From positions 1 through 64,000 of the forward strand of contig JARGGH010000006.1 of NCBI GenBank assembly GCA_029210945.1: a DNA stretch of 64,000 bases, in the 5' to 3' direction. Position numbers and translations under genes: made by a program. Source of the DNA: Anaerolineales bacterium (GTDB lineage: Bacteria > Chloroflexota > Anaerolineae > Anaerolineales > E44-bin32). Shown in pieces: positions 25,481-34,469 of this stretch. Each line of letters opens with the position of its first letter. The stretch's first letter is position 1. The notes under the pieces were generated by a model. It made no database searches. It was not told the origin of the DNA and saw nothing but the letters and a program-made list of their open reading frames with translations.

Positions 25481-26950
25481 TTACTCGAGATGCTGAGAGA
25501 AGCGCTCGAGGACTTCGCCATCCGGGGTCCGAATGGTCACCTCGAGCGGCATCTGGCCGGGCAGCGTATGCGTCGCGCAGGCCATGCACGGATCGTACGC
25601 CCGGTAGGCCATTTCGATTGTGTTGAGCAAGCCTTCCTTGATCTCTACACCCTTGGTGATCAAGCCTTCTGCGGCGCTCTTGACCGACATATTGATCGCG
25701 GCGTTGTTATTTGTCGTTCCGACGATCAGGTTGACTTTCGTCAGGACACCGCGCTCATCGCTCCAGTAATGATGCGTCAGCGTGCCGCGCGGAGCCTCGA
25801 CGCATCCGACGCCTTCGGTGGGCGTCTCTGTGGGCAGCACCCGGAATTCGTCCCCGGTGATCTCCGGATCTGTGGCGAGCTCGACCCAGCGCTCGGCCGC
25901 GTAGAGCAGCTCGACCAGGCGCGCCCAGTGCGTTGCAAGCGTGTGGTCCACCGGGCGCCCGCCGAGCGTGTCATACATACGCTCGAATTCTTCCTGGGCA
26001 AGCGGTGTAGCCATGCCATCGGCCGCGTTCAAGCGGGATAGCGGGGTAGCCTTATAGACTCCGGAGTCGACACCATCCTCAAAGCCCTTCCAGCCGATCT
26101 GCTTCAGGTAGGGGAATTTGAGGTAAGACCAGGGTTCAACATGTTCCGCGACGTATTCCTGGTAGTCTCTGGCGTCGTATTTGGCAAATTCCACCCCGTC
26201 CGGACCCACGATGCGGATCTTGCCATCATAGAAATTCACATGATTGTTCTCGTCCACGGTGCCCATGTTATAGGTGCGGTGGATGAAAGCTTCGTTTGTA
26301 ATCAGATCTACGTAATCGGTGTTGCCCAGTACGATGTCATTGAACAACTGCAGCGAGAATTTGGCGAACTCAACGGCATCCTCGCCAAGCGTTTCGATCT
26401 CTGCGCGCTGTTCTTCGGTGATGCCGCGGCTGACGCCGCCGGGCAAGCCCCAGTTGGGATGAACCGGGCGTCCGCCGATCATCTTGATCAGGTGATGGCC
26501 ATCGCGACGCATCTTGAGCACCTTGCCGGCGATGTCCATCCCGACTTTCTCGATGACGCCCAGGATGTTCCGCTCAGCGACGGGTGCGTCAGGTCCCATC
26601 ACGAAATCCGGGCCGCCCAGCGCGTAGAAATGCGTGGTGTGATCGGTGGCGTAGAAGATGCTGTAGAACAACTCGCGCAATTTCTTGGCGGTCGGTGGCG
26701 GATCGACGTGGAAGAGCGCATCGAGCGCTTTTGTCGACGCCATGTGGTGGGCTTCCGGACAGACGCCGCAGATGCGGTTGGTTATGTTCGGCATATCCTC
26801 CGCAAGGCGTCCGACGCAGAATTGCTCAAAACCGCGCAGTTCGGGGACCTGGAGATAAGCATTTGCGACTTCACCTTCATCATTCAGGAAGATGTCGATC
26901 TTTCCATGGCCCTCGAGGCGAGTGATAGGATCTATAGAGATTCGTTTCAT
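25481..26950 (-). CDS. mvhA: [NiFe] hydrogenase large subunit (MvhA-like)
   Basis: A 489-aa catalytic subunit. The nickel ligands are Cys61/Cys64 in RICGVCPEAHH and Cys455/Cys458 in DPCMACATH near the C-terminus; 29 residues after that His would be removed by the adjacent protease. Together with MvhG, MvhD and HdrABC it forms the group 3c-type complex that oxidises H2 and splits the electrons at HdrA. It is cytoplasmic: no Tat signal is on the small subunit. It lies 16 nt downstream of mvhG. Confidence 0.93.
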   Translation of the reverse strand: MKRISIDPITRLEGHGKIDIFLNDEGEVANAYLQVPELRGFEQFCVGRLAEDMPNITNRICGVCPEAHHMASTKALDALFHVDPPPTAKKLRELFYSIFYATDHTTHFYALGGPDFVMGPDAPVAERNILGVIEKVGMDIAGKVLKMRRDGHHLIKMIGGRPVHPNWGLPGGVSRGITEEQRAEIETLGEDAVEFAKFSLQLFNDIVLGNTDYVDLITNEAFIHRTYNMGTVDENNHVNFYDGKIRIVGPDGVEFAKYDARDYQEYVAEHVEPWSYLKFPYLKQIGWKGFEDGVDSGVYKATPLSRLNAADGMATPLAQEEFERMYDTLGGRPVDHTLATHWARLVELLYAAERWVELATDPEITGDEFRVLPTETPTEGVGCVEAPRGTLTHHYWSDERGVLTKVNLIVGTTNNNAAINMSVKSAAEGLITKGVEIKEGLLNTIEMAYRAYDPCMACATHTLPGQMPLEVTIRTPDGEVLERFSQHLE

Positions 26951-26966
26951 GTTTTAGACCTCCCTC

Positions 26967-27959
26967 TCAGGCCGGTTCGCCTGGTTTGCCGTTCCCCGAG
27001 ATTGGTGCGACCCGGCGCAGCTCACCATGCGCCATGCTGAAGCGGTAGAAGCTTCCCATCGGGTCCGGGATACCTTCTTGGATGATGCGGTCGATCTCCG
27101 CTGGATCATCGGAGTCGATCACGGAGGCCAGCGCCGACATCATTCGGGCGCCGAAGTCCTCGACACCCTCATTGGGACCGTAGCAGCCAATACAGGGTGA
27201 GCCAACCGTGGGACAAAGTGCCCCGCAGCCCGCGCGGGTTGCGATCCCGCAGCAGATGATGCCCTGATCGAGCAGGCATTTGTCTGGATCGGGGATGATC
27301 TCCCAGGTCCGTTTGAATTCTTTAATCTTCTTTTCTTCGCGTTCGCGCGGACAGACATCGCAAACCGTCGTGGTTTCTCCGATGACTGTGCCGGGCGGCG
27401 GAAGCTGGTTAGTTAAGATAGCCGTCAACGCATCCCAGATGCGCTCTGGTTCGGGGGGGCAGCCGGGCAGGTAGTAGTCCACATCGATCGTTTGATCGAG
27501 GGTCTTTACCGTCTCGTAGAAGTACGGCAGCGTCAGCGTGCCCTCGGCGACCTCCGTCTCGGTTTGCGGGCGGACATCGTCTGGATTGTGGGTGCTCGGC
27601 GTATCGTGGTAAGCCGTTTGGAAGATGGCTTCCTTATCGGTCATGTTCGCCAGCCCGGGGATGCAGCCTTCATGGGCACATGAACCGAAGGCGACGAGCA
27701 CTTTCGACTTCTGGCGCAATAATCGGGCCATATATTCTTGTTCGCTGGTGCGGATAGCCCCATTGAACAAGCACAAGTCGATGCTTTTATCTTCCATTTT
27801 TTCGATGCTGCGCACTTTGGCATCGACAGCGACAGGCCAGAAAACGATATCGAATGCGTCTGCCACCTGAAGGATCTTGTCATCGATGCCGAGCACCGCG
27901 ATTTCACAGCCACCGCAAGAGGCGCCCCAGTACAGTGCGAGTTTCCCTTTTTCGCTCAT
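26967..27959 (-). CDS. mvhG: [NiFe] hydrogenase small subunit (MvhG-like)
   Basis: A 330-aa Fe-S subunit that carries electrons away from the nickel site. Proximal cluster ligands are seen at SCGGCEIA (Cys15, Cys18), GSCAHEGC and PGCPPEPERIWD. The C-terminal third has further cysteines (CDVCP, ICCGIATRAGCGALCP, SPCIGCYGP) for the medial and distal clusters. No twin-arginine signal is present. It overlaps mvhD by 4 nt and precedes mvhA by 16 nt. Confidence 0.93.
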   Translation of the reverse strand: MSEKGKLALYWGASCGGCEIAVLGIDDKILQVADAFDIVFWPVAVDAKVRSIEKMEDKSIDLCLFNGAIRTSEQEYMARLLRQKSKVLVAFGSCAHEGCIPGLANMTDKEAIFQTAYHDTPSTHNPDDVRPQTETEVAEGTLTLPYFYETVKTLDQTIDVDYYLPGCPPEPERIWDALTAILTNQLPPPGTVIGETTTVCDVCPREREEKKIKEFKRTWEIIPDPDKCLLDQGIICCGIATRAGCGALCPTVGSPCIGCYGPNEGVEDFGARMMSALASVIDSDDPAEIDRIIQEGIPDPMGSFYRFSMAHGELRRVAPISGNGKPGEPA

Positions 27960-28453
27960 GCGGGCACCTCCATCGCTTCTTCATGTTCTTGCAGTAGGTT
28001 GCCAATCGATTCTTCTATCCGGCCATTTTCTGACCAGTGCTCGGACCAATTGAGCGGGCCGAGGGAGCGCACTTGCTCCACCATCTCGTTAATCGCCTTG
28101 GCAAGCACCCCGCCTTCGGCGGCGGATGCCCACTGCAAACGCACGCGTTCGTCCTCGATGCCCATCGCTCGCAGCGTGTGTTTGAGCATCGAGAAGCGGC
28201 GCATGGTCTTGTAGTTTTGCTCCAGGTAGTGGCACTCACCGGGGTGGCAGCCGGCAATCATCACACCGTCTGCACCCATCGAAAGTGCCTTGAGGATGAA
28301 CGATGGATCCACGCGTCCACTGCACATCACCCGGATGATGCGCACATTCGGCTCGTACTTCATGCGTGCGGTACCGGCAAGATCAGCGGCACGGTAGGAG
28401 CACCAGTTGCAAAGGAAGCCGATGATTTTTGGTTGAAAGGTTTCTTCAGTCAT
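27956..28453 (-). CDS. mvhD: MvhD: hydrogenase-heterodisulfide reductase linker subunit
   Basis: A 165-aa [2Fe-2S] protein of the MvhD/FlpD family that passes electrons from hydrogenase to HdrA. The conserved cysteines are in CNWCSYRAADLAG (Cys15, Cys18), VMCSGRVDP and GCHPGECHY. Length is normal for the stand-alone form. It lies 15 nt after hdrA and overlaps mvhG by 4 nt, as expected for stoichiometric subunits. Confidence 0.95.
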   Translation of the reverse strand: MTEETFQPKIIGFLCNWCSYRAADLAGTARMKYEPNVRIIRVMCSGRVDPSFILKALSMGADGVMIAGCHPGECHYLEQNYKTMRRFSMLKHTLRAMGIEDERVRLQWASAAEGGVLAKAINEMVEQVRSLGPLNWSEHWSENGRIEESIGNLLQEHEEAMEVPA

Positions 28454-28468
28454 TCGTGTCCACCTCCG

Positions 28469-30496
28469 CTAGGCTGGCACAGCTTCGGGCGTCTCGACAG
28501 GGGCTTTAGCGCCGTTCGAACCGAATACGTCGTACAGCAGCCCCTGGAGCTCCGCCAGTATTTGGCCGTTGCTGAAATGAGCGCCGCTGATGGCTTGTGC
28601 GGGGCAGGCTGCGATGCATGTGCCGCAGCCTTTGCATAACGCCTGGTTGATGACGCTGACCTCTTTTTCGGCATCGTAATCAATCGCGTTGAAGGGGCAG
28701 AGCGTATTGCAGATCCTGCACCCCGAACAGAGTTCTTCGTGAATAGTGGCCACAACGGGCTCGATCTCGACCGTTCCGATAGTGACCATGCCCTGCACGC
28801 GTGCAGCCGCGGCGGCTCCCTGTGCGACCGAGTCCGGGATATCTTTGGGACCCTGACAGGTGCCGGCGATGAAGACTCCATCGGTCATCGTCGCGACCGG
28901 GTCGAGTTTGGGATGACGCTCGGTAAACCAGCCTTTCATGCTGCAGGAGATCCCGAATTGCAGCGCCACATCTCTGGCATCTGACTGCGGTTCGAGCGCG
29001 GACATCAAGATGACCATATCGACCGGGACGCGCCGCTGTCTGCCAATCAGGGTATCTTCCGCCTGGACGATCAGTTTGCCCTCTTCACCTGGCTTGCGGG
29101 CTGCGTCAGTCACCTCTGCGACGCGACCCCTGATGAAGTGCATTCCCTCTTCCAGCAGGCGGTCATAAAACTCCTCGTAACCCTTCGCGATCGGACGCAT
29201 GTCGATGTAGAAGGAGTAGACTTCGGCGCCGGTCTTTTCCATGACCAGGTGGCCGAATTTCAGAGCGCTCATGCAGCAGATCGCCGAGCAGTGCGGGTTG
29301 AAACGTTTATCCCGGCTCCCGACGCAGTGCACGATTGCGACCGATTCGGGCTCTGTCACACCGTCGCGAAGGACGACTTTGCCTTCGGTTGGGCCGGCAG
29401 CGTTGCACAGGCGTTCGAACTCGAGGCTCGTGAACACGTTGGCCAACCGACCGTAGCCGTATTGGGGGATTTTGGTTGGATCAAAGATCTGGTAGCCAGT
29501 AGCCAAAACGATATTACCGACGTCGAGATCGATGTACGTATCTTTCTGCTCAAAATCGATCGCGTCCGTCGGGCAGAACTTCTCGCAGGCTTTGCAGGTT
29601 CCACGCTCGAAGTAGATGCAGCTCTCAGTGTCAATCACCGGGAACTTCGGGACGGCCTGAGGGAAGGGGCGATAGATCGCTTTACGATAGCCGAGGCCGG
29701 CCTCGAACACGTCGTCGACCACTTTCTTGGGGCATTTTTCAATGCAGATGCCGCAGCCGGTGCAGTCTTCTTCGTTGACGTAGCGCGCTTTCTTGCGCAG
29801 ACGGGCGTGGAAATTGCCCACGTAGCCGGTGACCTCTTCAACCTCACTGTACGAAAGCAGCGTGATGTTGGGGTGGTCGCCAACCTCGGACATGCGCGGC
29901 GTCAGGATACAAGCGGCACAATCGAGTGTCGGGAACGTCTTGTCGAACTGGGCCATATGCCCGCCGATCGATGGTTCGCGCTCAACCAGATAAACGTGAT
30001 GACCGGCATCTGCGAGCTCGAGCGCGGACTGAATACCGGCGATGCCTGCGCCAACCACCAGCGTATTTGGATTGACAGGCACTTCGGTGGGCTGCAGTTC
30101 TTCATGCAGCTTGACACGCTCTACTGCGCCCGAGATGAGCGCTTTCGATTTCTCGGTTGCCCTGTCTTTGTCCGTCGAGACCCACGAGATCTGTTCCCGC
30201 AGGCTTGCCATCTGGCAGAGGTAGGGGTTCAGGCCGCCTTTTTCGCATGCGTTCCGGAAGGTTTTTTCGTGCAAATGAGGCGAGCAAGCGCCGACAACCA
30301 CGCGAGTTAGACCTTCGTTCTTGATATCCTCTTCGATCAGTTCCTGGCCAAGCGAAGAGCACATGAACTTGTAGTCGCGTGAGACGGCAACATCATTTAG
30401 GTTTTCACCCGCCCAACGGGCGACTTCTTCGACATCGACCATGCCAGCGATATTGCTGCCACAATGGCAGATGTAAACGCCAACTTTTTCGCTCAT
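28469..30496 (-). CDS. hdrA: HdrA: electron-bifurcating FAD subunit
   Basis: A 675-aa heterodisulfide reductase A. In order: an N-terminal CHCG domain, an FAD-binding Rossmann motif VVGAGIAGIQSALELA with EREPSIGGHMAQ, an active-site CAACILTPRM, an inserted two-cluster ferredoxin (CTGCGICIEKCP, CKACEKFCP), the C-terminal FAD half, and a second ferredoxin (CSGCRICNTLCP, CKGCGTCIAACP). The FAD is where H2 electrons split between ferredoxin and the HdrBC acceptor. Cysteine replaces any selenocysteine. It is 2 nt from hdrB and 15 nt from mvhD. Confidence 0.95.
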   Translation of the reverse strand: MSEKVGVYICHCGSNIAGMVDVEEVARWAGENLNDVAVSRDYKFMCSSLGQELIEEDIKNEGLTRVVVGACSPHLHEKTFRNACEKGGLNPYLCQMASLREQISWVSTDKDRATEKSKALISGAVERVKLHEELQPTEVPVNPNTLVVGAGIAGIQSALELADAGHHVYLVEREPSIGGHMAQFDKTFPTLDCAACILTPRMSEVGDHPNITLLSYSEVEEVTGYVGNFHARLRKKARYVNEEDCTGCGICIEKCPKKVVDDVFEAGLGYRKAIYRPFPQAVPKFPVIDTESCIYFERGTCKACEKFCPTDAIDFEQKDTYIDLDVGNIVLATGYQIFDPTKIPQYGYGRLANVFTSLEFERLCNAAGPTEGKVVLRDGVTEPESVAIVHCVGSRDKRFNPHCSAICCMSALKFGHLVMEKTGAEVYSFYIDMRPIAKGYEEFYDRLLEEGMHFIRGRVAEVTDAARKPGEEGKLIVQAEDTLIGRQRRVPVDMVILMSALEPQSDARDVALQFGISCSMKGWFTERHPKLDPVATMTDGVFIAGTCQGPKDIPDSVAQGAAAAARVQGMVTIGTVEIEPVVATIHEELCSGCRICNTLCPFNAIDYDAEKEVSVINQALCKGCGTCIAACPAQAISGAHFSNGQILAELQGLLYDVFGSNGAKAPVETPEAVPA

Positions 30497-30498
30497 AT

Positions 30499-31473
30499 TT
30501 AACCCTCCGCTTGTGCGTTCGGCATCGGCAAGGATTTGTCATCCTTCTTCTTTCTGCCGCGAAGTTCGGGTTCGGTTTCAAGCTCGGTGCCGATCTTTTC
30601 AAGCATCGGCGCAGATGAAACAATCTCTTTCCCGAGCCCTAATTCTTTCGGTGTTAGACCGATCGCTAAGCCGATCATCTGCGTGAAGTAAAGAATGGGC
30701 AGTTTGAAGGAAGTGCCGAAGTGCTTGTTGATGTTCGATTGATATGCATCCAGGTTGAGCTGGCACATCGGGCAGAGTGTCACGATCGCGTCGGCCTCAT
30801 ACTCGCTGGCGTTCTTCAGCAGTTGACGGATCATCTCGTAGCCTGTCTCGGCGCTGACCTGGGTCATGTGTCCTCCGCAGCAATGTGTTTTCAGCGGGAA
30901 GTCAATGACCGTCGCTCCGAGGACATCTAGCAATTTATCCATGTGAGTGGGGTATTCGGCATCGTCGAGGGCTGAATCTTGCCCCAGATCCGGACGGGCA
31001 ATCAGGCAGCCGTAGTATGGTGCCAGTCGCAATCCCTTGAGCGGGTTGGTGACCTTATCGGCGATCGCTTTAAAACCCACGTCGTGGACGATGACATCGA
31101 TCAGATGACGTACGTCCAGTGAGCCTGGCTTGTAGGAAAGCCCGCCGACAGCGAGCGCTTCATCCGTGCGCTTCTTGACCTCGGGATACTGGCCAAGGTA
31201 TTTGTCCACCTTGCGAAGGTTGAGATAGCACGCGCTGCAGGGCGCGACCAATTTCGTGAAGACGTCCTGTCCGGCGGCAAGCGCCAGGTTGCGGCCGACG
31301 AGCGCATAGCCTGCGGAGGCGTTGACGGCGAAATATTCCATCGAGCCGCAGCAGTTCCAGTCCTCGACTTCAACCAGTTCAAGGCCAAAAGGCTCCGCGA
31401 TGGCGCGGGTCGAGAGATCATAGGGGCGGGCGGTGCTTCCAAGAGAGCATCCCGGATAGTATCCGAATTTCAT
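30499..31473 (-). CDS. hdrB: HdrB: heterodisulfide reductase subunit B
   Basis: A 324-aa protein with two CCG domains, which in methanogens hold the noncubane [4Fe-4S] clusters that reduce CoM-S-S-CoB. Visible motifs are NCCGSMEY and CSACYLNLRKV in the first half, and HCCGGHMTQ with CPMCQLNLD in the second. This organism is unlikely to use CoM/CoB, so the acceptor is another disulfide or a still unknown compound. The C-terminal tail is longer and charged. It overlaps hdrC by 4 nt. Confidence 0.93.
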   Translation of the reverse strand: MKFGYYPGCSLGSTARPYDLSTRAIAEPFGLELVEVEDWNCCGSMEYFAVNASAGYALVGRNLALAAGQDVFTKLVAPCSACYLNLRKVDKYLGQYPEVKKRTDEALAVGGLSYKPGSLDVRHLIDVIVHDVGFKAIADKVTNPLKGLRLAPYYGCLIARPDLGQDSALDDAEYPTHMDKLLDVLGATVIDFPLKTHCCGGHMTQVSAETGYEMIRQLLKNASEYEADAIVTLCPMCQLNLDAYQSNINKHFGTSFKLPILYFTQMIGLAIGLTPKELGLGKEIVSSAPMLEKIGTELETEPELRGRKKKDDKSLPMPNAQAEG

Positions 31474-32033
31474 AGTGCCGCCTCCTGTTCTTTCGCTTTA
31501 TTGAGGATCGCACGCAATTGATCGATATTTTTTATCCGCTCCGGTGTGATCGCAAGGCGATCTTTGGACAGCATTCCCAACGCGAATGCGCCCAGGCTCA
31601 CCTTCTTCAAGGGCTGGTGCGTGAGGTGATAGCGGGTGGCCAGACCGACCTCGAAGCTTCGCCCATAGCTTTCGACAAAGCCGATGAAGCTTTCCGACCA
31701 ATCAGGCGCGGCGCTGCTATCGTATAATTTTTCCTTGATGGCGATCCGTTTCAGGGTGTACATGAGGTCCGTTATGGGGATTTCCTTGGGGCAGCGCACC
31801 GTGCAGTAATAGCACGAGACGCAGAACCAGGGTGTGTTGCTCTTCAGGACCTCGTCTCTCATTCCTGCTTCGATCATTGCGAATAGACCCCGGGGAGTGT
31901 GATCCATGTCGGGTCCTGAGGGGCAGGAGCCGCCACATGTGCCACATTGGAGGCAGGTCTTGAGTGCCTCACCACCGGGAGTCGCCGCTATGACCTCGTG
32001 GAGGAAGGAACCGTTGGAGCCGGGTTCGATCAT
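31470..32033 (-). CDS. hdrC: HdrC: heterodisulfide reductase subunit C
   Basis: A 187-aa electron-transfer subunit with two [4Fe-4S] sites: CLQCGTCGGSCPSG (Cys27, 30, 33, 37) and CVSCYYCTVRCPKE (Cys71, 74, 77, 81). It wires HdrA to HdrB. It is the first gene of the hdrCBA-mvhDGA operon. The ATG at 32033 has GAGGTG 5 nt upstream. A Rex-like palindrome and a TATGAT -10 lie about 130 nt upstream. Confidence 0.93.
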   Translation of the reverse strand: MIEPGSNGSFLHEVIAATPGGEALKTCLQCGTCGGSCPSGPDMDHTPRGLFAMIEAGMRDEVLKSNTPWFCVSCYYCTVRCPKEIPITDLMYTLKRIAIKEKLYDSSAAPDWSESFIGFVESYGRSFEVGLATRYHLTHQPLKKVSLGAFALGMLSKDRLAITPERIKNIDQLRAILNKAKEQEAAL

Positions 32034-32606
32034 ACGACACCTCGCTGTCTGGCTACCAGCCGTAGTGTGGGCCCGGACGACATCTCATGAGGCCGTTTCA
32101 GGCCGTTGTGTTAACGACGGGCGTATTCAATTGATTGCCTGCTGTTTCAAGTATGTGAAAAACATCATAAGTTTCGTAGTGACAGAATCACTTCCGGCAG
32201 ATGATAAATGTCAAGTTGCGTCACCGTCCGACCCTGGAGGCAGCCAAGAAATATGAGCAATGACCCATGCATAATGGGGAATGCGACCCAGTTACACGAT
32301 CCCGGAGGTTAGCCAACGGAATAGCGAGACGAACATCCGGTTTCTTCCAAATATGATCGGACGGACGTTAAATATGGGGGATCCCGTTGGCTGCAGTCGA
32401 TAAATCCGGGAGTGCCAGTGCTTCGATTATCGTCCAATCCTGAGGGCAGAATGGCGGGGTGAGCATGCAGAAAGGTTATGGTTGGCTGTAGCAATTGTGA
32501 AAAATGTCTCTTGCCCTCGGTGGTGAATCGGTGCACACTAGAAAGATTAGTGTACTCGTTGCCGTTTTTTCGGCTGAGCCAATCATCACAACAGGAGGAT
32601 GATCGT
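32034..32606. other. 573-nt gene-free region between divergent hdrC and fhs
   Basis: No convincing gene is present; the open frames here are antisense or leader extensions of fhs. On the hdrC side are a Rex-like site (32153-32170) and a TATGAT. On the fhs side are a 9-bp inverted repeat AGCCAACGG/CCGTTGGCT (32311-32319 and 32384-32392) that could close a structured leader, a TTGTGAAAAAT half-site at 32495, a near-perfect inverted repeat ACACTA/TAGTGT (32535-32553 region), and the fhs ribosome site AGGAGG at 32593-32598. Confidence 0.6.
32153..32170 (-). promoter_or_regulatory. Candidate Rex site overlapping the hdrC -10 region
   Basis: ATGTGAAAAACATCATAA matches 14 of 18 positions of the Rex consensus. 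On the minus strand it overlaps TATGAT (32169-32164), a 5/6 match to the -10 box. A consensus TTGACA lies at 32214-32209 but is too far to pair with that -10. The site is weaker than the one at 24362. Confidence 0.35.
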
Positions 32607-34376
32607 ATGGTACTCAAACCAAAGCGTCCAGTTCCCTCGGACATTGAGATCGCCCAGGAGGCAGAATTACGTCCAATTCGAGAGATCGCGGCGACGATCG
32701 GTCTTACCGAAGACGATATGGACTTGTACGGGAAGTACAAGGCGAAGATCCATCTTGATGTCCTCGAAAAACTTAAGGATCGACCACAGGGTAAATATAT
32801 CGACGTCACGGCGATCACCCCGACCCCGCTTGGCGAAGGCAAGTCCACGACAATGGTCGGCCTGACCCAGGGTATGGGGACCCGACTCGGTAAGAAAGTG
32901 ATGTGCTGCATCCGCCAGCCGAGCATGGGCCCGACCTTCAACCTCAAGGGGGGTGCGGCCGGTGGTGGTTACAGCCAGGTGATCCCGATGGAGGACTTCA
33001 ACCTGCATCTGACCGGTGACATCCACGCCATCACCGTCTCGCATAACCTCGTATCTGCAGCGATTGACACGCGGCTTTTCCATGAGAGCCGTCAATCCGA
33101 TGAAGCGCTCGAGCGCCGCGGGATCAAGCGCATTGATATCGATCCCGATACGATTACCTGGAACCGCGTCGTCGATATCACCGATCGTTCTTTGCGGCAG
33201 ATCGAGGTCGGTTTGAACGATGCTGAGCTGAGCGAGAATTTCCCACGCAAAACCGGATACGACATCACGGTGGCGAGCGAAATCATGGCGATCCTGGCGC
33301 TCACCACGAGCCTGAAGGACATGCGCGAGCGCTTCGGGAAGGTCGTGATCGGGTTGGACAAGAAGGGCGAACCGGTCACTCTGGAGGATCTCGGCGTCGC
33401 CGGAGCAGTTACCGTGCTGATGAAAGATGCCATCATGCCAACGCTGATGCAGACGCTGGAAGGACAGCCCGCGCTTGTTCACGCCGGCCCGTTCGCGAAT
33501 ATCGCCCACGGGAACTCTTCGATCGTCGCCGACCAGATCGCACTCAAGCTTGCTGATTATGTGATCACCGAAAGTGGTTTCGGCGCTGACATCGGCATGG
33601 AGAAGTTCTTTGATATCAAGTGCCGCTACTCCGGGCTAATCCCGAACGCAGTCGTGCTGGTCGCGACCGTGCGCGCCCTGAAGATGCATGGCGGTGGCCC
33701 GACGGTAAAACCGGGGTCTCCGCTGGCGAAGGAATACACCGAGGAGAACCTCGAACTGCTCGAGAAGGGTCTCGGCAATCTCGGTGCGCACATCAAGAAT
33801 GCCCGCAAATTCGGCATCCCGGTCGTCGTCGCCGTCAACGGCTTCAAGGAAGACACCGAGGCCGAATGGGAGATGATCCGCAAGTACTCGCTCGAGCAGG
33901 GCGCCGAGGATTCGGTTGTAACCACCCATTGGGCCGATGGCGGTGCTGGTGCTGAGAAGCTCGCTGAAGCGGTTGTCGCAGCCTGCGAAAAACCCAGCAA
34001 TTTCGAGTTCCTCTACCCGCTGGACTGGTCGATCAAGAAGAAGATCGAGACGATCGCCACGGAGATCTATGGGGCTGAGGGAGTGGCTTACGAGCCGCTT
34101 GCTGAGAAGCAGATCGAAAGCTATGAGAAAGCCGGCTTTGGCGATTTGCCGATCTGCATGGCGAAGACGCATCTCAGCCTGAGCCATGACCCGGATTTGA
34201 AGGGTGTCCCGACCGGTTTTACGATTCCGATTCGAGAGGTCAGGGCGAGCGTCGGGGCGGGTTTCATCTACCCGCTGGTGGGTAAGATGAGCACGATGCC
34301 CGGCATGATCACCCGTCCGGCATTCATGGACATTGACATCGATCTGGAAACAGGCAAGATTCTGGGCTTGTTCTAG
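32607..34376 (+). CDS. fhs: Formate-tetrahydrofolate ligase
   Basis: A 589-aa enzyme that makes 10-formyl-THF from formate, THF and ATP, a step of the methyl branch of the Wood-Ljungdahl pathway and of C1 metabolism. The ATP site [17 protein letters not shown] lies near residues 73-89, and [20 protein letters not shown] and [19 protein letters not shown] are hallmark sequences. The ATG at 32607 has AGGAGG 8 nt upstream; upstream frame residues are not conserved. It is divergent from the hdr-mvh operon. No other Wood-Ljungdahl gene is in the window. A strong terminator follows. Confidence 0.96.
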   Translation: MVLKPKRPVPSDIEIAQEAELRPIREIAATIGLTEDDMDLYGKYKAKIHLDVLEKLKDRPQGKYIDVTAITPTPLGEGKSTTMVGLTQGMGTRLGKKVMCCIRQPSMGPTFNLKGGAAGGGYSQVIPMEDFNLHLTGDIHAITVSHNLVSAAIDTRLFHESRQSDEALERRGIKRIDIDPDTITWNRVVDITDRSLRQIEVGLNDAELSENFPRKTGYDITVASEIMAILALTTSLKDMRERFGKVVIGLDKKGEPVTLEDLGVAGAVTVLMKDAIMPTLMQTLEGQPALVHAGPFANIAHGNSSIVADQIALKLADYVITESGFGADIGMEKFFDIKCRYSGLIPNAVVLVATVRALKMHGGGPTVKPGSPLAKEYTEENLELLEKGLGNLGAHIKNARKFGIPVVVAVNGFKEDTEAEWEMIRKYSLEQGAEDSVVTTHWADGGAGAEKLAEAVVAACEKPSNFEFLYPLDWSIKKKIETIATEIYGAEGVAYEPLAEKQIESYEKAGFGDLPICMAKTHLSLSHDPDLKGVPTGFTIPIREVRASVGAGFIYPLVGKMSTMPGMITRPAFMDIDIDLETGKILGLF

Positions 34377-34393
34377 AGGTTAGCGAACGATCT

Positions 34394-34427
34394 GCAGGAC
34401 CCGGGCTGCCCGGGTCCTGCTTTGATT
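34394..34427 (+). terminator. Rho-independent terminator of fhs
   Basis: A 12-bp perfect stem, GCAGGACCCGGG with CCCGGGTCCTGC, closes a CTG loop and is followed by TTTGATTT. It begins 17 nt after the fhs stop. Confidence 0.9.
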
Positions 34428-34469
34428 TAACGGGGAAATGCCATCAGAACAGGTCTATCCCCGGAATGC

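Noticed and set aside
26141..27040. 299-aa plus-strand open frame over mvhA
   Set aside because: Antisense to a certain hydrogenase gene and without motifs.
29138..30310. 390-aa plus-strand open frame
   Set aside because: It is entirely antisense to hdrA and shows no recognisable domain; GC-rich antisense frames of this length recur in the window.
32495..32512. Third full Rex site before fhs
   Set aside because: Only the left half TTGTGAAAAAT matches; the right half ATGTCTC does not, so I keep it as a half-site only.
32309..32947. 212-aa minus-strand open frame upstream of fhs
   Set aside because: About half is antisense to fhs; low-complexity Ser/Arg composition and no ribosome site.
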